Below, in pieces: positions 55,738-64,000 of a stretch of 64,000 bases of DNA (its first letter is position 1; every line of letters starts with the position of its first letter). Origin of the DNA: Wurfbainia villosa (lineage: Eukaryota; Streptophyta; Magnoliopsida; Zingiberales; Zingiberaceae); NCBI GenBank assembly GCA_025175895.1, contig CM046000.1:70482720-70546719 (forward strand), written 5' to 3'. The notes below the pieces were generated by a model. That model made no database searches. It was not told where the DNA came from and saw nothing but the letters and a program-made list of their open reading frames with translations. Made by a program: the position numbers and the translations under genes.

Positions 55738-57566
55738 TGATGGGTTTTTCCGAGCCACAAAAACCGCTTTTTGCATTGCGGAAACCTCGGAAGCCCCAGC
55801 CACGGATCCGTGCGAAGTATAAAAAATATAAAAACATGTATGTGCTTACAAAAACCCTAGATCTACCTTAGATCTAAGAGGTTAGAACATTACCCTCGTA
55901 GCGATGCCCTTCGCTTATCCCGCTCGTCCAAAAGTTCACCGGAACTCGAGAGTGTCAAGTGCACACTCCTCTATTGGTATCCACACAAGCAATAGGTGGA
56001 GAAAAATGCCTTAGAGTGTGTTAGCACTCCTTTAGGAATTTCGGCCAAGGAGAGGTTGGGAGAGGTAGAGCTTGAGAGAAAGAGCACCAAGGTTGAAGAT
56101 GAAGTTATTAAGCCACCAAAAATCAATTACCCCATCTAATGGAGTGGCCGGCCACTTCATGGAGAGGAGGTTACATGCATGCATGTAACTCCCATGACCC
56201 TTGGTCTCCCTCATGATGTGGCACCTATTGACAAAGTCAATGATGATGTGGAGCATCATCATTGGCCGGCCATGCCATGTCATCATCATGACATGGCATT
56301 TGGTCAAGTCAAACTTGACCTTTCATCTTCCCTCTCAAGTCAAGTCAAACTTGACCTCTAATCTCCCATGGTTGATTAAATCTAATCACTTGACTCAAGT
56401 CAATTTAATTTAATGAATCTTTATTCATTAATTTAAATTGATTTGATGAATCAAATCAAAATTAGACTCATTCAATACTTGAATCAACTTGAGTCTAACT
56501 CAATTAGTCTAATTTGGATTACTCTTAATCCAATTTGGTTCATCCCATGAACCTAATCCTCATGGTTCATCATATGAACCTAATCTCCATCTAATTGTTC
56601 TTATGTGTGTGACCCTATAGGTTCTTGTAACGTTGGCAATGTCCCTAAACCGATTTAGGAACATAAGCAATGAGCAGTATCTAGCAACACATCATTGCTA
56701 CCCAAGTTACAAGAATGTTGAGCTCCAACATCACCTTTGTGACTACTAATTGTGACTCTCACAATATGTGACAATGTCCCTCTATCCTTGACATCTAGAT
56801 TGACCAATCGAGGCATAGACCGTGTCATCCTCAGTACAATCTAAATCTTGAACTCCAAGTAGACTCACTCTAATCAAATGAGCTCAATATCTCATATTGA
56901 CTCATTTGGGCATGGCCATGCACTTCGTGGTCTTACTCTATCAAGAATATCGATGTCACTCCCGTCATATAGGAGGGATAGATCCCATCTACATCACTCA
57001 CATCCCTCCGCATAATTTGTTACATACCCAGTAATCGCCTTTATAGTCCACCCATTTACGGGTGACGTTTGACGAAGCCAAAGTATGCAACTCCTTATGT
57101 AGGGAACCATGTTGACTTCAGGTATAAGGACTAATAGTCATACTAATAGCCACATGAGAAAGTATATGACACTCATATAACGATCCATGATACTTTCTCA
57201 TGGCGGGTCATTCAGTATACATTCTCCAATGCATACCCATGTGTCAACTTGATATCTCATATCCATGACTTGTGAGATCAAGTCATCTTGTTGACCTACA
57301 TGCTAGTCTCTACGCATTAACATTGTCCCTGAATGTTAATACTCGACTAGGAATGATTAAGAGTAGTGTTCTCTATATCATCTCATTATCGATTCAACCA
57401 ATCGATTGATATAGATAAGAACCTACTACTCAAGGACATTATTATATTTAGTTATTTGGCACCAATATAAGTAAATATAATAACCATGCCTTTATAAATA
57501 GGAATATGATACAATAAAGTCCATACAACAATCATCACATGATTGGCTCTAGGGCTTTCACTAACA
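55738..57566 (-). mobile_element. Solo LTR, copia-type, 1829 bp
   Basis: Bounded by GAGAC at 55733-55737 and 57567-57571, with TG at one end and CA at the other. Removing it with one GAGAC rejoins the RT frame of the chromovirus exactly. On the - strand it begins TGTTAGTGAAAGCCCTAGAG, like the copia LTR at 60255 (TGTTGGAATG...TGAAAGCCTAG), so I place it on the - strand. It holds GGTCAAGT/ACTTGACC palindromes at 56302-56320 and 56339-56355 and AT-rich hairpins at about 56400-56470. No gene. Confidence 0.85.
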
Positions 57567-58282
57567 GAGACAAATAGAATTTTTAGGACATATAGTCTCA
57601 GAGAGGGGAATAGAGGTGGATCCAGTCAAAGTAGAGGCAATCCAGAGTTGTGCTACTCCGAGAAATGTTACAGAAATTCGAAGTTTCCTAGGACTAGCGG
57701 GGTCTTATCGCAGATTCATTCAGAATTTTTCACGAATTGCACTACCCCTGACTTCGTTGACCAAGAAGGCGGTGAGGTATAAATGGACTACTCAGTGCGA
57801 GAAGAGTTTTATGGAGTTAAAGGAAAGGCTGATGATAGCACCTGTGCTTGCAGTTCCAGACACTTCTGGGCAGTTTGTGGTGTACACTGATGCCTCCAAA
57901 ACAAGTATAGGGGCTGTATTGATGCAAAAGGGGAGGGTCATTGCCTATGCATCACGTCAGTTGAAGGTGCATGAGCAGAATTATCCTACACATGACCTGG
58001 AACTAGCAGCGGTCATCTTTGCTTTGAAGATTTGGCGACACTATCTTTACGGAGAACGTTGCGAGATCTACACAGATCATAAAAGTTTGAAATATTTCTT
58101 TACTCAAAAGGAACTGAATATGTAGTAGAGACGATGGTTGGAGTTGGTAAAAGATTATGACTGCAATATTAACTATCACCCGGGTAAGGCAAATGTGGTG
58201 GCGGATGCGATGAGTCGCAAACTGGCGACGCTATTACAGTTGACCATGAAGGGAATTGCTTCAGAAGGCTCATTGGCTCCCA
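57567..58282 (+). pseudogene. Chromovirus RT end and RNase H
   Basis: Resumes the RT frame (IEFLGHIVSERGIEVDPVKVEA), then SFLGLAGSYRRF and RNase H with VVYTDASKTSIGAVL, DLELAAVIFALKIW and IYTDHKSLKYFFTQ. Two adjacent TAG codons at about 58124-58129 stand where Arg-Gln is expected. The frame then gives YHPGKANVVADAMSRKL and ends at the copia LTR at 58283. RNase H catalytic Asp, Glu and Asp are all present. Confidence 0.88.
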
Positions 58283-58381
58283 TGTCCCCGGATTAAAATT
58301 TTCACTAATGAAAAAACTAATCCGGATGGGATGAGTTTCCTAAGCATAACCAATTCATCGTCGTGCTAACAACTTGAGTGA

Positions 58382-58410
58382 TTGCTTGAACAAACTAGTT
58401 GTTCAAGCAA
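58382..58410. other. Perfect 12-bp hairpin near the LTR outer end
   Basis: TTGCTTGAACAA and TTGTTCAAGCAA around ACTAG. It lies about 100 bp from the LTR end, in U5 on the - strand. Function unknown. Confidence 0.75.
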
Positions 58411-59106
58411 CCCAACTCTTCTAGTTGGTTAGCCGCGGAAGAGACGACGGACGGATCGCCGGTTTTTGTGTTTGTCTTCGGGGTCCATGATTATACAAAT
58501 ACATACAAATGCAAACTAGTATAATCAACACATAAGAACATGCTAAGATAAAAAAAAATTGTAAAACTTTTATACCTCTCGATCTTCTATCATATGTCCT
58601 ATCCTCCTCGTGAACGTCATGTGGGCGAAGATCCTCCACGAGTAGAAGCCGCCTAGATCACATTCTTCCTTTCCTTGATCGCTCCGAACAAAGAGAAGAA
58701 CCAAACAAAGACTCCTTCTCCTTTCTAGAACCGACCACCAAGCTAAGGAGCTTGATATCGCCTCCGGTCAAGGAGTAGATAGTTGAGTGCCGGCCAACCT
58801 TGAAGAAAGATTGCCGCCGGCCAAGGAGTGGATGATTGGGCGCCAGACAACTTTGGATAAAAGATGCCGCCGGCCACCAAGGTGAGGGATCAATGAACGC
58901 CGGCCAACCTTGAAGAGAGGTTGCCGTCGGCCAAGGAATAGGAGAAGGAACAAAGAGGATGGGCGCCGGCCAAAACAAGTTGGAAGAAGATGGGCGCCGA
59001 CTTTTCCTTTCCAAGAATTGCCGCCCAAGCCTATCTTCCAAACCCTAGCTGCCCAAACTAAAAACCTAACTTCCTTCTTGATATCCCACGCCCAACCCTT
59101 AACCTT

Positions 59107-59115
59107 CCTTTTATA
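59107..59115 (-). promoter_or_regulatory. Probable TATA box of the copia LTR
   Basis: TATAAAAGG on the - strand, followed downstream by a GCCGGC-rich transcribed leader, as in the other copia LTRs here. Inferred. Confidence 0.5.
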
Positions 59116-59146
59116 GAGTTAGGCTTAGGCCTCCTTTAATCTCCAC

Positions 59147-59345
59147 CGTCGGATCTAGGGATTTAATCTCCACTGTCGGATCTAGGGTTTCATCCCAACC
59201 GTCAGATCTAGGGTTTTATCCCAACCGTCGGATCTAGGGTTTCATCCAACCGTCGGATCTAGGGTTTCATCCCAACTGTCGGTTTTAGAGATTCAATCTC
59301 AACAGTTGGTTCTAGAGTTTTGTTTTACATCCTTGGATCTAGAGT
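59147..59345 (-). repeat. ~28-bp tandem repeat, about 7 copies
   Basis: CCGTCGGATCTAGGG followed by TTTCATCCCAA recurs with small changes. It lies just upstream of the TATA box on the - strand, so it is in U3. Confidence 0.82.
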
Positions 59346-60255
59346 TCATGAGGATTATATTAGGCTACGATAGAGACCATGAGGAGGAGTTGGATCTTGG
59401 CCACCCGATGGATCAGAACCACACAAACTTGATCCATCAATGATGTTCCATTTCACTAGAGGATCATCATTGAATTACCTCACCAACCCCCATAAATCAA
59501 TATGGGCTCCATATATTATTTGTACATCCATCTCCCCGTGTTTAAGATATCGAATGTCCGTTAATTAATTGATTTACTGACCATCAATCAATTAACATCT
59601 AACTCCTCGAGTAGTACCACTCAACCTTATCATAATGTTGACTAAGTCAACCAGCTGGGTTTACATGATGAACCTTATGAGCTCCTCATGGGGACATCAT
59701 CAACCTAACATATAGGACACGGTTTCCTCCTATAATCAACGACACACCATGTAAATAATATCATTTTCTAACTTACCGGGCATATTGATTTAATCCATCT
59801 AAATCTCACCCTTTGGTAAATCACAGAAATAAATACTAAGTACATGTGCCCGTTATTATATCGGGATTAAGAGCATGTACAACATAATATCCGAGGTCCG
59901 ATTCAATTATGTAGTCAGCAATAAATTGAATCACCTCTATGTCGATCCTGCTCAATACACCTAAGTGTACTAGTGTAACTCTATGTTCAAGATAAAACAA
60001 TACCAAGCTACACTACAACCATGCCAATGGTTTGTCAAAAACCATCTTGGTCATGAGCCTCTACTTATATTCTATAAGGGACTGATAACATGATCTTCTG
60101 TGCCACATCAAGCACCATGTTATCTATAATGTAAAATATTAGACAATATGCACACATATAATAAATATAAAGTGCAAACAATGATCATGTGATTCTTATT
60201 TCAAAATAAAAATGTTCATACAAAAAGAGCTAGGCTTTCAGTATACATTCCAACA

Positions 60256-60270
60256 ATCTCCCACTTATAC
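60256..60270 (-). other. Polypurine tract of the right-hand copia
   Basis: On the - strand GTATAAGTGGGAGAT immediately precedes the LTR start at 60255. It is the expected plus-strand primer. Confidence 0.8.
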
Positions 60271-60288
60271 TAAAAGATTATGCTGTCA

Positions 60289-63200
60289 TCACACTGCCAT
60301 ACATTTGATCCCCATGTCCTCTACATGCCTATCAAACGCTTTCGCTGGAAGGGCCTTAGTGAATGGATCCGCCAGGTTATCCTCTGATGCAATCTTGGCG
60401 ACATCTACTTCTCCTCGCTTTACGATCTCTCAGATTAGGTGGTACTTGCGCTCTATGTGTTTACTCGCCTTATGGGCTCGTGGTTCCTTCGAATTTGCAA
60501 CTGCACCACTGTTATCACAATAAATTGTGATAGTTTTGGGCAAACCAGAAATCACATCCAAGTCCATCAAGAAGTTCCTGAGCCATACAGCTTCCTTGGC
60601 TGCCTCAGAGGCTTCCACATACTCAGCTTCCATGGTAGAGTCCGCCACGCATTTCTGCTTGACACTCCTCCATACTATGGCTCCACCTCCAAAAGTAAAC
60701 ACAAACCCCGAGGTAGACTTACTGTTATCCCTATCTGATTGGAAATCAGAATCCGTGTAACCCACAGGGACTAATTGATCTGCCCGATAAACCAGCATAT
60801 AATCCCTAGTCCTTCTCAGGTACTTCAATATATGCTTTACCGCAGTCCAATGTCCCTGTCCAGGATTACTCTGATATCTGCTAATCATGTCCACGGCAAA
60901 ACAGATATCTGGTCTCGTACATAGCATAGCATACATGAGGCTTCCTACTGCCGAAGCATAAGGAACCGCCTTCATCTCCTCTATCTCCTTTGATGTTTTA
61001 GGACACATCTCTTTAGATAAAGGAACTCCATGCCTGAAAGGTAGAAAACCCTTCATGCTAAAACGAGCTAGGACCGTGTCTATGTATGAAGCTTGAGATA
61101 AGCACAACATCCTTTTCTTGCGATCCCTTATAACTTTGATCCCAAGGATGTGTCCCACTTCTCCCAAGTCCTTCATGTCAAACTGTTTGGACAACGATAC
61201 CCTTACGTCTAATAACACTTTGATATTGTTGCCAACTAACAAAATGTCATCTACATATAGTACAAGAAATACCACTACGTTTCCGTCACATCTTTTGTAT
61301 ACACATGGCTCATCCAGACTTTGAATAAATCCATATGACTGGATTACCTCATCAAAATGAATGTTCCAAGATCTGGAAGCTTGCTTCAATCCATAAATGG
61401 ACCGATTAAGCTTACACACTAGATGCTCTTTGCCTTTAGCAATGAATCCCTCTGGTTGCCGCATATAGATGTTCTCCTCAAGACTTCCATTAAGGAAAGT
61501 TGTCTTGACATCCATTTGCCAAATCTCATAATCCATATGAGATGCTATAAATAAGAGAATCCGGATAGACTTAAGCATAGCTACCGGCGAAAAGGTCTCC
61601 TCATAATCGATACCCTCATTCTGAGTACACCCTTTCGCAACAAGCCTAGCTTTGAAGGTCTCAACCTTCCCATCTACTCCTCTCTTTCTCTTGTAGATCC
61701 ACTTGCATATAATGGCTTTCACACCATCGGGTGGTTCTACTAGCTCCCAGACATGATTGGAATCCATAGATTCTATCTCTGAATTCATCGCTTTTTGACA
61801 AGATACCGCATCTCTATCTTGGAGTGCCACATCATATGTCCAGGGATCAGGTTTATGTTCGCCAGGGACCAAATCAGAAGATTCTCCCAAGAACATGAAT
61901 CTATCAGGCTGTCTAACAACCCTCCCACTACGATGAGGTACCTCCTGTGTATGCTCTGTGACACGCGGTGCAGTGACTTGTGGTATCTCCTCTTGTACTG
62001 GTGGTACTGAAGTCGGGACTTCCCCTGTCAACTCCTCAAGAACAATCCTACTCGTGGGCTTGTGGTTCATCACATAGTCCTCCTCTAGAAATCTGGCATT
62101 CGTACTCACGATCACCTTCTGATCTCTAGGACTATAGAACAAACCACCCTTCGTTCCCTTAGGGTAGCCAACAAACAAGCGTACTTCTGTACGAGATTCC
62201 AACTTACCAGTATCTCCCTTCAGCACATGTGCTGGACTACCCCAAATCCAAATATGTCTTAGACTAGGCTTTCGCCCAGTCCACAATTCTACGGGGGTAG
62301 AAGGCACTGATTTAGATGGAACCAAGTTCAGAGTATACATTGTCGTATCTAGCGCATACCCCCAGAACAAAATTGGCAACTCAGAATAACTCATCATTGA
62401 TCTAACCATCTCCATAAGAGTCCTATTCCTTCGCTCCGCCACACCATTCTGCTGGGGTGTCCCCGGTGCGAACAATTGGGATTGAATCTCAGCCTCTGAT
62501 AAGTAACTCCTAAACTCTCCCAAGAGGTACTCGCCACCACGATCAGATCGTAGTGTCTTGATACTTTTACCTTGACGGTTCTCCACATCAGCCTTGAATT
62601 CTTTGAACCTGTCAAAGCATTCAGACTTGGGGCGCATCAAGTAAATGTATCCATATCTTGAATAATCGTCTATAAAAGAGATGAAATATTCAAAACCACC
62701 TCTAGCCTGGATAGATATAGGACCGCACAAATCAGAATGAACCAATTCTAACACATCTTTGGCTCTATACCCCTTGGCCTTGAAAGGCCTCTTGTTCATG
62801 TTGTAGTTGAGGTGGAACTGCTCAAAACTCCTAGGCAGAGACTGGAGAATGATATCAACCTGGGTTTCCCCATCGATCTCAGCTCCGAGGACTTCCATCT
62901 CATTAAGATGAGCCATCATCTTGAGAACATGATCCCTGACAGGTGTTCCCTCGATCATGGTGGTTGTCATCAAGTTTCTCATAGCCTCCTGTCTAGCCGC
63001 CCTACTCTGATGTTCGAAAAGTTCCTTGAGATTGAACATCATGTCATAAGCTGTGGCCATGGCCTGATGCTGATGCTGCATCACATTTGACATAGATGCC
63101 AAAATGTAACACCGCGCCATCTCATCTGCCTTGATCCATTTCTTATAACTTTCTTTCTCCTTTTCATCAGAGTCATCGGTGGGCTTAGGAGGACAGACCT

Positions 63201-63324
63201 CGAAGAGGACAAATTTGTACTCCTCTGCAGTTAAGACAATATCCAAATTTCTTTTCCAATCAATATAATTTGTTCCAGTAAGTTTATTTTCTTTTAATAT
63301 CACAGCAAGTGGGTTGAAAGCCAT
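60289..63324 (-). pseudogene. Copia polyprotein, nearly intact, lacking zinc knuckle and protease
   Basis: One frame from the ATG at 63324-63322 to the stop at 60291-60289 (1011 codons), broken only by TGA at 60432-60430 (codon 965, Arg expected). Residues 1-177 are gag (NPLAVILKENKLTGTNYIDW ... QSLPRSFEQF). At about residue 178 (near 62790) the frame passes from NYNMNK into RPFKAKGY of integrase, so the gag tail, zinc knuckle, protease and integrase finger are absent in frame. Integrase keeps Asp198 (HSDLCGP), Asp261 (RSDRGGEY) and Glu297 (QNGVAE). RT has Asp605 (QMDVKT) and YVDD 690-693. RNase H has Asp858, Glu901 and Asp937. A full-length relative is about 1300-1400 residues. Without protease the polyprotein could not mature alone. 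Confidence 0.92.
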
Positions 63325-64000
63325 TTGAAAAACCTAAGAATCACAATGATCAAAATATTAGATTTCAAATATTATTGATTCCTCAAAACAATAAAATTCT
63401 AAAATCAACCAACACCTCAAAACACCGAGAATATCGCATGCCACGCTGTGTGGACGTATACGAATTCTACATTTGTAAGAGGAGGTTTTACCCATTAATT
63501 TTATTATCTTGTCAACCTTACTTTTTGACAAATAAAATTAATAGTTGGTTCCTCTTTGGCCCTACAAATAAAAGCAGTGACTCCGATGGGGAGGATACTT
63601 TTATTTGCATCTAAGTGTGCACCATTACACGATACTAAGGGAATTATTTCGGATTATGTGCCTTATCGCTATGGAAGTACACACGCTCCTAGATAATTTC
63701 CTATAACCATTATTTGACCTAGTGATCCGCAAACAAACTCATCCGCAGGGAGGAAGGCACTCAGAGCCAACACGCAAGTTTGTTGCATCACACGTCAAAT
63801 TGTAATGGAGGCCGCGGGAATTAATTAAAATGTCCCTCTCCCACTTAGTAAATTGACAATGAGGAATTTTCAAGCATACACAACATGCATATAAAACAAA
63901 TCAGCAATAAATATGGAAAAAAAAAAGAATTTTCCCAACTATAATGGCATTGTTCTCCAATACGCATCTCGTCGTGTTGCCACCTCGTCCGCTCCATCTT
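63325..64000 (-). other. Leader of the right-hand copia
   Basis: No gene and no PBS within the window. AT-rich in its gag-proximal part. It includes GGGAGGAAGGCACTCAGAG-like and CCCTCTCCCACTTAG stretches at 63750-63850. By analogy with the ~1.3-kb leaders of the other copia copies, the PBS should lie some hundreds of bases to the right. Confidence 0.6.

Larger units (their letters stand above)
51777..58282 (+). mobile_element. Chromovirus-like Ty3/gypsy, right part cut by a copia
   Basis: LTR ending at 54045, initiator-Met PBS at 54048, gag, zinc knuckle, the start of protease fused to RT, and RT/RNase H. Two features interrupt it: a solo LTR at 55738-57566 (GAGAC duplication) and the copia starting at 58283. 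Integrase and 3' LTR are expected right of the window. The LTR start at 51777 (TGTCAAGTCTCG) is a guess from LTR layout. Confidence 0.82.
58283..60255 (-). repeat. 3' LTR of the right-hand copia, about 1.97 kb
   Basis: On the - strand it begins TGTTGGAATGTATACTG and probably ends CCGGGGACA at 58283. The outer end is inferred from the CA rule and the break in chromovirus coding. It contains TATAAAAGG on the - strand at 59107-59115, a ~28-bp tandem repeat (59147-59345), GCCGGCCAA repeats at 58790-58990 and a perfect 12-bp hairpin at 58382-58410. Confidence 0.75.
58283..64000 (-). mobile_element. Ty1/copia retrotransposon (Tork/Angela-like), right end cut by window
   Basis: On the - strand: a leader from the window edge, one long polyprotein frame (63324-60289), polypurine tract at 60270-60256, and 3' LTR 60255-58283. 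The 5' LTR and PBS lie right of the window. It interrupts the chromovirus RNase H/integrase region, and TCCCA (58278-58282) would be one target-site copy. It is distinct from the copia copies at 20853-40054. Confidence 0.87.

Noticed and set aside
58658..59041. 127-residue antisense-overlapping frames rich in Pro, Arg and Trp
   Set aside because: They arise from GCCGGCC-rich leader repeats of the copia LTR, and several overlapping frames look equally plausible.

Overview
The window is angiosperm nuclear DNA made almost entirely of LTR retrotransposons. I recognise no host gene, tRNA, rRNA, CRISPR array or bacterial feature. The plant assignment rests on the element lineages: an Athila-type Ty3/gypsy with an Athila-style primer-binding site (PBS), chromodomain Ty3/gypsy of the Tekay/Del type, Tork/Angela-like Ty1/copia with initiator-tRNA-Met PBSs, and gag-only elements related to SIRE-type copia. 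Such density and nesting suggest gene-poor (peri)centromeric heterochromatin. The species cannot be told from the sequence.

Left block (1-43661). A gag-only element on the + strand (1-5145, left end outside the window) sits in an Athila element that runs on the - strand. The Athila pieces are 5146-5830, 8928-8959, 14029-17623 and 42695-43661. Its integrase was hit twice by one chromovirus family: a solo LTR (5831-8927, TSD GTCTA) and a 5'-truncated copy (8960-14028, TSD TGCGT/TGCAT). Its 5' LTR was hit by a second gag-only element on the - strand (17624-42694, TSD GTAAG). That element's gag gene is split by a copia on the + strand (20853-40054, TSD CTTAG), whose 5' LTR is in turn split by a sibling copia (21673-31229, TSD CTGAA). 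The nest is four insertions deep and each junction is closed by a target-site duplication.

Middle block (43662-51776). This is the least explained part. It holds degenerate Ser/Pro-rich and coiled-coil reading frames on the + strand, one with a plausible small intron, and two TATA-led units. Between them lies an array of about 13 units of ~150 bp, each with a hairpin that shows compensatory changes between copies. A reverse-oriented LTR-like remnant closes the block.

Right block (51777-64000). A chromovirus on the + strand (gag, PR/RT, RNase H) carries an internal protease-RT deletion and a solo copia-type LTR (55738-57566, TSD GAGAC). It is cut at 58283 by a copia on the - strand whose polyprotein frame is nearly intact (60289-63324) but lacks zinc knuckle and protease. 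The right ends of both lie outside the window.

Nothing here forms a cooperating cellular pathway. The functional logic is that of elements landing in elements, with gag-only and protease-less copies that would depend on relatives for missing enzymes. The observations most worth a second look are the covarying hairpin array, the mismatched LTRs of the 17624-42694 element, serial palindromes in the copia U3 and leader, palindromic CAGTCGACTG clusters in the gag-only LTRs, and intron-like signals within chromovirus LTRs.
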